A stretch of DNA of 64,000 nucleotides, taken from Brassica napus (lineage: Eukaryota; Streptophyta; Magnoliopsida; Brassicales; Brassicaceae). The notes below the pieces were generated by a model that saw only the letters and a program-made list of their open reading frames with translations, was not told the origin of the DNA and ran no database searches. The stretch is taken from contig NC_063452.1 of the NCBI RefSeq assembly GCF_020379485.1, positions 56,069,338-56,133,337 on the forward strand, written 5' to 3'. The translations under genes were made by a program, and so were the position numbers. Positions 1 through 13,384 of this stretch are shown piece by piece (positions within the stretch are counted from its first letter, which is position 1; each line of letters opens with the position of its first letter).

Positions 1-49
1 TAGATTTAGATAGTAAGAGTAATATTTAGATTGAACGGTAACAAAGGAA

Positions 50-321
50 AAGTGAATAATATTATGTAGTACGGTTAAGTGATGTTTTATAAGTTGTGGA
101 ATATTAATGGTTAAACAAAAAGCATTGAATGATAAAATATGAATGTTAACAAAAAAAGAAATATGTAGGTCATTTAGAACAGTGACAAAGGAATAAGTGA
201 ATAATATTATGTAGTACGGTTAAAGTGATGTTTTATAAGTTGTGGAATATTAATGGTTAAACAAAAAAGCGTTGAATGATAAAATATGAATGTTAACAAA
301 AAGGAAATATGTAGGTCATTT
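50..321. repeat. Short internal direct duplication in the array spacer
   Basis: A block of about 125 bp is repeated with a period of about 145 bp (roughly 50-175 and 195-321). Both copies read through gtagtacggtta and end at gtaggtcattt. The same doublet occurs in every array unit, near 4510-4780, 8973-9242 and 13433-13705, so it predates expansion of the array. It lies in the promoter-side spacer of the DEFL genes. I see no coding content. Confidence 0.8.
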
Positions 322-701
322 GCATCCTTCACATCTCCATCAGTATTGATGCAGTATTGATGCTTGCTTTGCTTTAAACTGTAGGTCATTTGCATCCTCG
401 ATGAGAAAAAGAAAGTGAAATGAAAAATTTATTGCTAAAAATTCTTATTTTTCATTTTTCATCTTAACAGAAACAAAACTTTCAGTCCGGTTTATCATCC
501 ATGATACATGTCGAATATATAAACTATTATTCTAAAACTGTCCTAAAGAAAAATCATTGGATGCATAAATTGAAATTAATAATTGGCACTAACAATTAGT
601 GTTCTCAGACTTGCGTATAAAATGAGGTGAACCAAATTAATTATAAGTGATTATTATGATGGTTTGGAATAATACTATTAACCGGTTAGAGTCGAGCCAT
701 A

Positions 702-2493
702 TCTATCTATATATATAAAGTTAACTTTTTCTCTTCTTATGACAAGTGGTAGAGGGGTTTGAGGACATGTGTCCCCATATATTTTTTGTTTTTATATTTT
801 AGGTCCTTCTTCTTTTACACTTTAACAATTTTGCTTAATACTTTCTAATTGTGCCATAAAATCTTTCTCACACTAACCATTATTATATAAAATTTTATAA
901 TCTATTTTATTGGTCAGTAAAGTTGAAGATGAATAAAAATATATAATAAAAATATATTTTAAATATTTTATTTATTCATAAATAAAAAATAACATAAACT
1001 TTTATTTTTTTTGATATTTTCTATTATATTATTTACAAATTATAAATTTATTTGACTATTAAAAACTATAAAATAACTAAACGAAAAAAACTAGAGTACG
1101 ATACATAATCTAAACCTAAATTTCTAAAATCACAAAGAAAAAACAAAATACTATAGTAACACTAACTCAGTAAAAGTGTGGAACACAAATGAACGCGATC
1201 AAACACCAACCCAAAAAATCAGAAAAACGGGTCAGAAGGAGAATAATCAATGGAAGATAAAAGTCACCACACGAAGCACGAAAACAGATGCCTAAAGCAC
1301 AACCACCAGCTAAGAGTTAAGAGGCACCTCACAAACAAACAACCACATACAAGGCGTTCATTGCCAACGAAGAATCACAAAGCTCTGAATAGAAGAGACC
1401 AAAGCTCCAAGAGACTAACTCTACACACCTATACCAAGGAACCAGGAAAAGAAGAAAAACAACATAAATGAGGGAGAATGGAAGCTAACCACAAAGAAAC
1501 CAAATCTCAAGTTTGAAACAAGAAATAATCTTCCAAGCCCACATAACATACACGAAGAAAAACACTATCCAAACCTGGAGTGGCAAACATGGCGAAATGG
1601 AGAGCCACCGGAGACGCAGCCAGCGATGAAAAGTGCAACGAGATGAGAGAACAAAGAGAGAAAAAGAGACTACAAAAAAATAAATAAACTGTGGAGCCAT
1701 CCTCGATCTATGAAAAGAACGTAAAAGTCAAATCAGCAAAAACTAGATCTTGAAAACCAAGACGAGCAGTGACTATCAACGACAAGCCAACTACGAGGAA
1801 GACAACATTAAAGACAACTAAAATATGACCAACCAAGGAGATGTAGTTCCTAATATTAGCCAAATTTAAGGAAGAAGGGGACAAATATTGACAAGAAGAG
1901 CGTACAACATCATGAGAAACAACCGCACAACTGGGAACTCATAAACCTGATCTACAACAAATATTAGATAATCTCAGAAGAGAAAAAGACGAGGAAAAAC
2001 AAGAGAAACGAAGGTAAGTCTTTTTCTGGTGATGGTAAGAAACACCGCACACTGGAAATGTAAACGAAATACATAGATGGTGATGGCTCAAGTCAAAATA
2101 TGCGGAGAAGGAAAAAACATCTGAGGAGAATAATGTTCGACGTTGTTAACAAAAAGAATAGTGTTCAAAAATGTGAAAATATTAAATACAATGTTGACGC
2201 TTAAACCGTTAATGTTAGAATCAATAAATGCTTAAATGAAAATTTATTGAAATTCAAGATGCTTTACATCATAAGCTCATTTCACCACTAACATACTACT
2301 ATACACACAACAACACATTATTAAAAAGACAAACACATAATATATTAACCTATAACCTAATACTACATCACACAATAAAATACTAAATCATGCTCTTCAC
2401 AAATACATAATGACCATATAATTACATCATTCAAAAACATCATACTTAACAACAATAAAATAATATTCCGCGCGAAGCGCGGACACCCCCTAG
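702..2493 (+). mobile_element. Non-autonomous Helitron, copy 1
   Basis: The 5' end is TCTATCTATATATATAAAG and the 3' end is CTAG, preceded by a GC hairpin (CCGCGC, gaa loop, GCGCGG) about 10 bp upstream. It sits between host A and T with no target duplication. These are the hallmarks of plant Helitrons. No Rep/helicase reading frame is present. Reading frames in the A-rich middle (around 1250-1470) differ between copies and look spurious. The same element recurs at the same place in each array unit. Confidence 0.85.
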
Positions 2494-2922
2494 TGTAGTT
2501 ATATATTCAAATTTTTAGCTCATGTAGACATTTAGAGAGGTCTTCAAATTAGTGTCGTCTATTTAGTGTCGATCATCAAGACTTGCTATTTTTATTTTAT
2601 TTGTTTTAAAATGTACACAAAATTTACATGTTAGGTGATGATATCACATTTAAATATTGGTTGTGATTTCATCACTGTCTTTTAAAACTCGTCTTAAACG
2701 TTTTTGATCATATACACATTTTTGGATACATCTAATAATATTGTGATCATTTATTTTATTTAAAGTACAATCTTGTTAATCACATTTGTATTTATTTAAT
2801 TCTCTTATTATTATTTATTATAAATAGATCCACAAATCTGAGACAAACATTTTAACATTTAGATATTTATTAGTAAAAATATAGTATAAAACTTTGGTTG
2901 GATATTATTATATTCACAACAC

Positions 2923-3948
2923 TTAGCGAGAACCCTTACAATTAGCAACGCAGTTACAAAATCCCTTTTCTGCGGAACAACTACCACTAGCATCAGCTCC
3001 GTGTTGCTTCTTACAATCAGCCAAACAGTGTGTTGCAGCACAATACGAAAACTTTTTATTAATTGGAATTTTATATGGACACTGTTTTTTCGCATCTGCC
3101 ATCATTCCTGTAATATATAAAAAATCTGAAATTTTAATTGGGAGATAATATATATAAATTTTCTGAATTATAAAACTTATTTATCAACAAAAACTGCTTA
3201 ATGAACTATTATTTTAACCATTATAAGCAAAAAGAGAAACAGATTTTGCTAGTAAATAAAAAATGAGTATATGATAAGGTCAAAGTATATATTTTTCTAT
3301 TTTGTGAACAAATATTTTTAAGCATTGCGTGTATATTAGTAAAAACATATAATTTTTTTTATGTTTTAAGAGAAATTAATGTTTATATTGGAAAAGCATA
3401 ACATATCACCTATAAAATATATAAATCTCAAAATATCTCATAAATTTATATAAGGACAATAGTTCATCCCTACTATGAAAATGTTGGTTAACATATTTGT
3501 ATGTGTCGGACAATATGTACATAAATAGATGATAAAACAATGAAAATATTTAAAATTGTTTAATCATAGTTGTTCTTCATCGTATATTAACCCTATACAT
3601 TAAAAAAATAAAAATAAACCAATATAAAAACAAAACTCTTAAGTACTTCAAGTATGATCCTTTTTAATTTTGACGCACAAAATGTTTGAATCAGTTTTTC
3701 TATATTCTGTTGCCTTCTGGAAATTTATGAATTTTACACAAAAGAGATAATTTAATGCTATATTTTATATAGTAAACAAAAACTTTGATATGGATTCACG
3801 ATATATTAAAAGTAATAAAGATCTGAATATTATATTCAATTTCCTATAGAATGAATTTATGCAATGTATTAAAATGTAAATACAAACCTAGTGAGAGAAT
3901 AATGAAGACGATTAAGAACGTAGACAAGAGTTGAACGGATTTCCTCAT
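2923..3948 (-). CDS. Defensin-like (DEFL) secreted cysteine-rich peptide, copy 1
   Basis: Two exons on the minus strand. Exon 1 (3948-3888) encodes the hydrophobic signal peptide MRKSVQLLSTFLIVFIILSL. Exon 2 (3107-2923) encodes the mature peptide; the total is 81 aa. The intron starts GTTTGT and ends TTACAG, and the phase is consistent (G|GA). The mature region has eight cysteines, with CxxxC (CLADC) and CxC (CNC) in the defensin order C-x12-C-x4-C-x3-C-x11-C-x6-C-x-C-x3-C, as in CS-alpha-beta defensin-like peptides. Brassicaceae DEFL peptides are secreted and serve in antimicrobial defence or reproductive signalling; which applies here cannot be told. The other two copies encode identical protein. 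A second ATG at the exon 2 border could start an unsecreted form but would lack the signal peptide. Confidence 0.85.
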
Positions 3949-5162
3949 CTTGGATTATAGAAATGGATTGATAGTGAGTTAAAAATTTAGGAAAGAGATG
4001 AATTATTCTATTTGTTACAACATACAAAGTATTGTTACATATATACATAACAAAAATCTAATCTAAGAAACTCATCTTAAGATGTTTCGATTTAAACGAA
4101 TCTAATTTAGAAAAATCCAAGTTTTTCTCATATAATATGTGAAAAAGCTTTAGACTCGTTCATTTTCCAATAAGCAAATAAAAGAGTATGTGTCCTATGC
4201 GTGTAAATAATTCTGATATTCTTAAAAGTTATTGTTATTTTAGAATTATAAATTTATTTATATAAATGTAAATAAAATTACTTTTTAAAATATTACTATT
4301 TAAATATACAGTTTATTAGGTGGATGACTCAAACATAACAAAATTAATAGAATATATTAAAAAAAATAGTAAGTATTTGATTAATTTTTTAGCTTATACA
4401 TTAAAATAGTGAATAGTGAAAAATGTGTAATACTCAAATAATTGAGTTGAATCCAGTTCTAGATTTAGATAGTAAGAGTAATATTTAGATTGAACGGTAA
4501 CAAATGAATAAGTGAATAATATTATGTAGTACGGTTAAAGTGATGTTTTATAAGTTGTGGAATATTAATGGTTAAACAAAAAAGCATTGAATGATAAAAT
4601 ATGAATGTTAACAAAAAAGAAATATGTAGGTCATTTAGAACAGTGACAAAGGAATAAGTGAATAATATTATGTAGTACGGTTAAAGTGATGTTTTATAAG
4701 TTGTGGAATATTAATGGTTAAACAAAAAAACGTTGAATGATAAAATATGAATGTTAACAAAAAGGAAATATGTAGGTCATTTGCATCCTTCACATCTCCA
4801 TCAGTATTGATGCAGTATTGATGCTTGCTTTGCTTTAAACTGTAGGTCATTTGCATCCTGGATGAGAAAAAGAAAGTGAAATGAAAAATTTATTGCTAAA
4901 AATTCTTATTTTTTATTTTTCATCTTAACAGAAACAAAACTTTCAGTCCGGTTTATCATCCATGATACATGTCGAATATATAAACTATTATTTTAAAACT
5001 GTCCTAAAGAAAAATCATTGGATGCATAAATTGAAACTAATAATTGGCACTAACAATTAGTGTTCTTAGACTTGCGTATAAAATGAGGTGAACCAAATTA
5101 ATTATAAGAGATTATTATGATGGTTTGGAATAATACTATTAACCGGTTAGAGTCGAGCCATA

Positions 5163-6957
5163 TCTATCTATCTATATATATAAAGTTAACTTTTTCTCTT
5201 CTTATGACAAGTGGTAGAGGGGTTTGATGACATGTGTCCCCATATATTTTTTGTTTTTATATTTTAGGTCCTTCTTCTTTTACACTTTAACAATTTTGCT
5301 TAATACTTTCTAATTGTGCCATAAAATCTTTCTCACACTAACCATTATTATATAAAATTTTATAATCTATTTTATTGGTCAGTAAAGTTGAAGATGAATA
5401 AAAATATATAATAAAAATATATTTTAAATATTTTATTTATTCATAAATAAAAAATAACATAAACTTTTATTTTTTTTGATATTTTCTATTATATTATTTA
5501 CAAATTATAAATTTATTTGACTATTAAAAACTGTAAAATAACTAAACTAAAAAAACTAGAGTACGATACATAATCTAAACCTAAATTTCTAAAATCACAA
5601 AGAAAAAGCAAAATACTATAGTAACACTAACTCAGTAAAAGTGTGGAACACAAATGAACGCGATCAAACACCAACCCAAAAAAATCAAAAAAACGGGTCA
5701 GAAGGAGAATAATCAATGGAAGATAAAAGTCACCACGAAGCACGAAAACAGATGCCTAAAGCACAACCACCAGCTAAGAGTTAAGAAGCACCTCACAAAC
5801 AAACAACCACATACAAGGCGTTCATTGCCAACGAAGAATCACAAAGTTCTGAATAGAAGAGACCAAAGCTCCAAGAGACTAACTCCACACACATATACCA
5901 AGAAACCAGGAAAAGAAGAAAAACAACATAAATGAGGGAGAATGGAAGCTAACCACAAAGAAACCAAATCTCAAGTTTGAAACAAGAAATAATCTTCCAA
6001 GCCCACATAACATACACGAAGAAAAACACTATCCAAACCTGGAGTGGCAAACATGGCGAAATGGAGAGCCACCGGAGACGCAGCCAGCGATGAAAAGTGC
6101 AACGAGATGAGAGAACAAAGAGAGAAAAAGAGACTACAAAAAAATAAATAAACTGTGGAGCCATCCTCGATCTATGAAGAGAACGTAAAAGTCAAATCAG
6201 CAAAAACTAGATCTTGAAAACCAAGACGAGCAGTGACTATCAACGACAAGCCAACTACGAGGAAGACAACATTAAAGACAACTAAAATCTGACCAACCAA
6301 GGAGATGTAGTTCCTAATATTAGCCAAATTTAAGGAAGAAGGGGACAAATATTGACAAGAAGAGCGTACAACATCATGAGAAACAACCGCACAACTGGGA
6401 ACTCATAAACCTGATCTACAACAAATATTAGATAATCTCAGAAGAGAAAAAGACGAGGAAAAACAAGAGAAACGAAGGTAAGTCTTTTTCTGGTGATGGT
6501 AAGAAACACCGCACACTGGAAATGTAAACGAAATACATAGATGGTGATGGCTCAAGTCAAAATATGCGGAGAAGGAAAAAACATCTGAGGAGAATAATGT
6601 TCGACGTTGTTAACAAAAAGAATAGTGTTCAAAAATGTGAAAATATTAAATACAATGTTGACGCTTAAACCGTTAATGTTAGAATCAATAAATGCTTAAA
6701 TGAAAATTTGTTGAAATTCAAGATGCTTTACATCATAAGCCCATTTCACCACTAACATACTACTATACACACAACAACACATTATTGAAAAGACAAACAC
6801 ATAATATATTAACCTATAACCTAATACTACATCACACAATAAAATACTAAATCATGCTCTTCACAAATACATAATGACCATATAATTACATCATTCAAAA
6901 ACATCATACTTAACAACAATAAAATAATATTCCGAGCGAAGCGCGGACACCCCCTAG
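5163..6957 (+). mobile_element. Non-autonomous Helitron, copy 2
   Basis: It has the same termini as copy 1, again between A and T. The 3' hairpin carries one substitution (ccgagcgaagcgcgg), which unpairs one base of the stem. There is no transposase-like reading frame. Confidence 0.85.
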
Positions 6958-7386
6958 TGTAGTTATATATTCAAATTTTTAGCTCATGTAGACATTTAGA
7001 GAGGTCTTCAAATTAGTGTCGTCTATTTAGTGTCGATCATCAAGACTTGCTATTTTTATTTTATTTGTTTTAAAATGTACACAAAATTTACATGTTAGGT
7101 GATGATATCACATTTAAATATTGGTTGTGATTTCATCACTGTCTTTTAAAACTCGTCTTAAACGTTTTTGATCATATACACATTTTTGGATACATCTAAT
7201 AATATTGTGATCATTTATTTTATTTAAAGTACAATCTTGTTAATCACATTTGTATTTATTTAATTCTCTTATTATTATTTATTATAAATAGATCCACAAA
7301 TCTGAGACAAACATTTTAACATTTAGATATTTATTAGTAAAAATATAGTATAAAACTTTGGTTGGATATTATTATATTCACAACAC

Positions 7387-8412
7387 TTAGCGAGAACCCT
7401 TACAATTAGCAACGCAGTTACAAAATCCCTTTTCTGCGGAACAACTACCACTAGCATCAGCTCCATGTTGCTTCTTACAATCAGCCAAACAGTGTGTTGC
7501 AGCACAATACGAAAACTTTTTATTAATTGGAATTTTATATGGACACTGTTTTTTCGCATCTGCCATCATTCATGTAATATATAAAAAAATCTGAAATTTT
7601 AATTGGGAGATAATATATATAAATTTTCTGAATTATAAAACTTATTTATCAACAAAAACTGCTTAATGAACTATTATTTTAACCATTATAAGCAAAAAGA
7701 GAAACAGATTTTGCTAGTAAATAAAAAATGAGTATATGATAAGGTCAAAGTATATATTTTTCTATTTTGTGAACAAATATTTTTAAGCATTGCGTGTATA
7801 TTAGTAAAAACATATAATTTTTTTTATGTTTTAAGAGAAATTAATGTTTATATTGGAAAAGCATAACATATCACCTATAAATATATAAATCTCAAAATAT
7901 CTCATAAATTTATATAAGGACAATAGTTCATCCCTACTATGAAAATGTTGGTTAACATATTTGTATGTGTCGGACAATATGTACATAAATAGATGATAAA
8001 ACAATGAAAATATTTAAAATTGTTTAATCATAGTTGTTCTTCATCGTATATTAACCCTATACATTAAAAAAATAAAAATGAACCAATATAAAAACAAAAC
8101 TCTTAAGTACTTCAAGTATGATCCTTTTTAATTTTGACGCACAAAATGTTTGAATCAGTTTTTCTATATTCTGTTGCCTTCTGGAAATTTATGAATTTTA
8201 CACAAAAGAGATAATTTAATGCTATATTTTATATAGTAAACAAAAAATTTTATATGGATTCACGATATATTAAAAGTAATAAAGATCTGAATATTATATT
8301 CAATTTCCTATAGAATGAATTTATGCAATGTATTAAAATGTAAATACAAACCTAGTGAGAGAATAATGAAGACGATTAAGAACGTAGACAAGAGTTGAAC
8401 GGATTTCCTCAT
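7387..8412 (-). CDS. DEFL peptide, copy 2, with a damaged splice acceptor
   Basis: Exon 1 (8412-8352) and exon 2 (7571-7387) encode the same 81 residues as copies 1 and 3 if spliced alike. However, the acceptor reads TTACAT here instead of TTACAG (plus-strand base 7572 is a, where the siblings have c), so the invariant AG is lost. The next AG downstream is inside exon 2, after GATGGCAG. Using it would start the exon at 7559, delete four residues (GMMA) between signal peptide and mature part, and keep the frame. The gene is therefore either a splicing-impaired copy or one making a slightly shorter precursor. All eight cysteines are intact. Confidence 0.75.
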
Positions 8413-9627
8413 CTTGGATTATAGAAATGGATTGATAGTGAGTTAAAAATTTAGGAAAGAGATGAATTATTCTATTTGTTACAACATACAAAGTATTGTT
8501 ACATATATACATAACAAAAATCTAATCTAAGAAACTCATCTTAATATGTTCCGATTTAAACGAATTTAATTTAGAAAAATCCAAGTTTTTCTCATATAAT
8601 ATGTGAAAAAGCTTTAGACTCGTTCATTTTCCAATAAGCAAATAAAAGGGTATGTGTCCTATGCGTGTAAATAATTCTGATATTCTTAAAAGTTATTGTT
8701 ATTTTAGAATTATAAATTTATTTATATAAATGTAAATAAAATTACTTTTTAAAATATTACTATTTAAATATACAGTTTATTAGGTGGATGACTCAAACAC
8801 AACAAAATTAATAGAATATATTAAAAAAAATAGTAAGTATTTGATTAATTTTTTAGCTTATACGTTAAAATAGTGAATAGTGAAAAATGTGTAATACTCA
8901 AATAATTGAGTTGAATCCAGTTCTAGATTTAGATAGTAAGAGTAATATTTAGATTGAACGGTAACAAATGAATAAGTGAATAATATTATGTAGTACGGTT
9001 AAAGTGATGTTTTATAAGTTGTGGAATATTAATGGTTAAACAAAAAAGCACTGAATGATAAAATATGAATGTTAACAAAAAAGAAATATGTAGGTCATTT
9101 AGAACAGTGACAAAGGAATAAGTGAATAATATTATGTAGTACGGTTAAAGTGATGTTTTATAAGTTGTGGAATATTAATGGTTAAACAAAAAAACGTTGA
9201 ATGATAAAATATGAATGTTAACAAAAAGGAAATATGTAGGTCATTTGCATCCTTCACATCTCCATCAGTATTGATGCAGTATTGATGCTTGCTTTGCTTT
9301 AAACTGTAGGTCATTTGCATCCTGGATGAGAAAAAGAAAGTGAAATGAAAAATTTATTGCTAAAAAATTCTTATTTTTTATTTTTCATCTTAACAGAAAC
9401 AAAACTTTCAGTCCGGTTTATCATCCATGATACATGTCGAATATATAAACTATTATTCTAAAACTGTCCTAAAGAAAAATCATTGGATGCATAAATTGAA
9501 ACTAATAATTGGCACTAACAATTAGTGTTCTCAGACTTGCGTATAAAATGAGGTGAACCAAATTAATTATAAGAGATTATTATGATGGTTTGGAATAATA
9601 CTATTAACCGGTTAGAGTCGAGCCATA

Positions 9628-11418
9628 TCTATCTATATATATAAAGTTAACTTTTTCTCTTCTTATGACAAGTGGTAGAGGGGTTTGATGACATGTGTCC
9701 CCATATATTTTTTGTTTTTATATTTTAGGTCCTTCTTCTTTTACACTTTAACAATTTTGCTTAATACTTTCTAATTGTGCCATAAAATCTTTTTCACACT
9801 AACCATTATTATATAAAATTTTATAATCTATTTTATTGGTCAGTAAAGTTGAAGATGAATAAAAATATATAATAAAAATATATTTTAAATATTTTATTTA
9901 TTCATAAATAAAAAATAATATAAACTTTTATTTTTTTTGATATTTTCTATTATATTATTTACAAATTATAAATTTATTTGACTATTAAAAACTATAAAAT
10001 AACTAAACTAAAAAAACTAGAGTACGATACATAATCTAAACCTAAATTTCCAAAATCACAAAGAAAAAGCAAAATACTATAGTAACACTAACTCAGTAAA
10101 AGTGTGGAACACAAATGAACGCGATCAAACACCAACCCAAAAAATCAAAAAAACGGGTCAGAAGGAGAATAATCAATGGAAGATAAAAGTCACCACGAAG
10201 CACGAAAACAGATGCCTAAAGCACAACCACCAGCTAAGAGTTAAGAAGCACCTCACAAACAAACAACAACATACAAGGCGTTCATTGCCAACGAAGAATC
10301 ACAAAGTTCTGAATAGAAGAGACCAAAGCTCCAAGAGACTAACTCCACACACCTATACCAAGGAACCAGGAAAAGAAGAAAAACAACATAAATGAGGGAG
10401 AATGGAAGCTAACCACAAAGAAACCAAATCTCAAGTTTGAAACAAGAAATAATCTTCCAAGCCCACATAACATACACGAAGAAAAACACTATCCAAACCT
10501 GGAGTGGCAAACATGGCGAAATGGAGAGCCACCGGAGACGCAGCCAGCGATGAAAAGTGCAACGAGATGAGAGAACAAAGAGAGAAAAAGAGACTACAAA
10601 AAAAATAAATAAACTGTGGAGCCATCCTCGATCTATGAAGAGAACGTAAAAGTCAAATCAGCAAAAACTAGATCTTGAAAACCAAGACGAGCAGTGACTA
10701 TCAACGACAAGCCAACTACGAGGAAGACAACATTAAAGACAACTAAAATCTGACCAACCAAGGAGATGTAATTCCTAATATTAGCCAAATTTAAGGAAGA
10801 AGGGGACAAATATTGACAAGAAGAGCGTACAACATCATGAGAAACAACCGCACAACTGGAAACTCATAAACCTGATCTACAACAAATATTAGATAATCTC
10901 AGAAGAGAAAAAGACGAGGAAAAACAAGAGAAACGAAGGTAAGTCTTTTTCTGGTGATGGTAAGAAACACCGCACACTGGAAATGTAAACGAAATACATA
11001 GATGGTGATGGCTCAAGTCAAAATATGCGGAGAAGGAAAAAACATCTGAGGAGAATAATGTTCGACATTGTTAACAAAAAGAATAGTGTTCAAAAATGTG
11101 AAAATATTAAATACAATGTTGACGCTTAAACCGTTAATGTTAGAATCAATAAATGCTTAAATGAAAATTTATTGAAATTCAAGATGCTTTACATCATAAG
11201 CCCATTTCACCACTAACATACTACTATACACACAACAACACATTATTGAAAAGACAAACACATAATATATTAACCTATAACCTAATACTACATCACACAA
11301 TAAAATGCTAAATCATGCTCTTCACAAATACATAATGACCATATAATTACATCATTCAAAAACATCATACTTAACAACAATAAAATAATATTCCGCGCGA
11401 AGCGCGGACACCCCCTAG
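9628..11418 (+). mobile_element. Non-autonomous Helitron, copy 3
   Basis: TCTATCTATATATATAAAG 5' end and CTAG 3' end, preceded by the intact CCGCGC-gaa-GCGCGG hairpin, between host A and T. It is nearly identical to copies 1 and 2. Confidence 0.85.
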
Positions 11419-11847
11419 TGTAGTTATATATTCAAATTTTTAGCTCATGTAGACATTTATAGAGGTCTTCAAATTAGTGTCGTCTATTTAGTGTCGATCA
11501 TCAAGACTTGCTATTTTTATTTTATTTGTTTTAAAATGTACACAAAATTTACATGTTAGGTGATGATATCACATTTAAATATTGGTTGTGATTTCATCAC
11601 TGTCTTTTAAAACTCGTCTTAAACGTTTTTGATCATATACACATTTTTGGATACATCTAATAATATTGTGATCATTTATTTTATTTAAAGTACAATCTTG
11701 TTAATCACATTTGTATTTATTTAATTCTCTTATTATTATTTATTATAAATAGATCCACAAATCTGAGACAAACATTTTAACATTTAGATATTTATTAGTA
11801 AAAATATAGTATAAAACTTTGGTTGGATATTATTATATTCACAACAC

Positions 11848-12873
11848 TTAGCGAGAACCCTTACAATTAGCAACGCAGTTACAAAATCCCTTTTCTGCGG
11901 AACAACTACCACTAGCATCAGCTCCATGTTGCTTCTTACAATCAGCCAAACAGTGTGTTGCAGCACAATACGAAAACTTTTTATTAATTGGAATTTTATA
12001 TGGACACTGTTTTTTCGCATCTGCCATCATTCCTGTAATATATAAAAAAATCTGAAATTTTAATTGGGAGATAATATATATAAATTTTCTGAATTATAAA
12101 ACTTATTTATCAACAAAAACTGCTTAATGAACTATTATTTTAACCATTATAAGCAAAAAGAGAAACAGATTTTGCTAGTAAATAAAAAATGAGTATATGA
12201 TAAGGTCAAAGTATATATTTTTCTATTTTGTGAACAAATATTTTTAAGCATTGCGTGTATATTAGTAAAAACATATAATTTTTTTATGTTTTAAGAGAAA
12301 TTAATGTTTATATTGGAAAAGCATAACATATCACCTATAAAATATATAAATCTCAAAATATCTCATAAATTTATATAAGGACAATAGTTCATCCCTACTA
12401 TGAAAATGTTGGTTAACATATTTGTATGTGTCGGACAATATGTACATAAATAGATGATAAAACAATGAAAATATTTAAAATTGTTTAATCATAGTTGTTC
12501 TTCATCGTATATTAACCCTATACATTAAAAAAATAAAAATAAACCAATATAAAAACAAAACTCTTAAGTACTTCAAGTATGATCCTTTTTAATTTTGACG
12601 CACAAAATGTTTGAATCAGTTTTTCTATATTCTGTTGCCTTCTGGAAATTTATGAATTTTACACAAAAGAGATAATTTAATGCTATATTTTATATAGTAA
12701 ACAAAAAATTTTATATGGATTCACGATATATTAAAAGTAATAAAGATCTGAATATTATATTCAATTTCCTATAGAATGAATTTATGCAATGTATTAAAAT
12801 GTAAATACAAACCTAGTGAGAGAATAATGAAGACGATTAAGAACGTAGACAAGAGTTGAACGGATTTCCTCAT
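11848..12873 (-). CDS. Defensin-like (DEFL) secreted cysteine-rich peptide, copy 3
   Basis: Exon 1 (12873-12813) encodes the signal peptide and exon 2 (12032-11848) the eight-cysteine mature peptide. The acceptor is an intact TTACAG. The 81-residue product is identical to copies 1 and 2, and intron and flanks differ by few bases. The last array unit is cut off before this region, so this is the final DEFL gene of the array. Confidence 0.85.
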
Positions 12874-13384
12874 CTTGGATTATAGAAATGGATTGATAGT
12901 GAGTTAAAAATTTAGGAAAGAGATGAATTATTCTATTTGTTACAACATACAAAGTATTGTTACATATATACATAACAAAAATCTAATCTAAGAAACTCAT
13001 CTTAATATGTTCCGATTTAAACGAATCTAATTTAGAAAAATCCAAGTTTTTCTCATATAATATGTGAAAAAGCTTTAGACTCGTTCATTTTCCAATAAGC
13101 AAATAAAAGGGTATGTGTCCTATGCGTGTAAATAATTATGATATTCTTAAAAGTTATTGTTATTTTAGAATTATAAATTTATTTATATAAATGTAAATAA
13201 AATTACTTTTTAAAATATTACTATTTAAATATACAGTTTATTAGGTGGATGACTCAAACATAACAAAATTAATAGAATATATTAAAAAAAATAGTAAGTA
13301 TTTGATTAATTTTTTAGCTTATACGTTAAAATAGTGAATAGTGAAAAATGTGTAATACTCAAATAATTGAGTTGAATCCAGTTC

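Larger units (their letters stand above)
1..4459. repeat. Tandem repeat unit 1 (DEFL/Helitron array)
   Basis: This is the first visible copy of a direct repeat whose next copies begin at 4460, 8924 and 13385 (periods 4459, 4464 and 4461 bp). It holds a left spacer (1-701), a Helitron (702-2493) and a DEFL gene region (2494-4459). Copies differ by scattered single-base changes and 1-4 bp indels, so the duplication looks recent. The window opens at a unit start by chance; earlier copies may lie to the left. Confidence 0.93.
4460..8923. repeat. Tandem repeat unit 2 (DEFL/Helitron array)
   Basis: Second complete copy, with left spacer 4460-5162, Helitron 5163-6957 and DEFL region 6958-8923. It differs from unit 1 by scattered substitutions, including one extra tcta at the Helitron 5' end and a changed splice acceptor in the DEFL gene. 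Confidence 0.93.
8924..13384. repeat. Tandem repeat unit 3 (DEFL/Helitron array)
   Basis: Third complete copy, with left spacer 8924-9627, Helitron 9628-11418 and DEFL region 11419-13384. It shares several variants with unit 2 against unit 1, such as the spacer base giving a distinct residue in the shadow frame near 9190 and the atatgtt/ccg change near 13010. Confidence 0.93.

Noticed and set aside
1250..1700. Open frames of 70-97 codons on both strands inside the Helitrons (also near 5654, 10102 and 14562)
   Set aside because: They vary in start, length and frame between nearly identical copies, are biased by A-rich sequence and match no domain, so they are chance frames in a non-coding element.
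2461..2493. GC-rich palindromes at Helitron ends considered as CRISPR or terminator-like repeats
   Set aside because: They occur once per 4.46-kb unit, directly before CTAG, exactly as Helitron terminal hairpins; CRISPR arrays do not occur in plant nuclear DNA.
2859..3095. 78-codon minus frame overlapping DEFL exon 2
   Set aside because: It is in another frame and runs past the DEFL stop; the cysteine pattern and signal peptide exon support the 60-codon frame.
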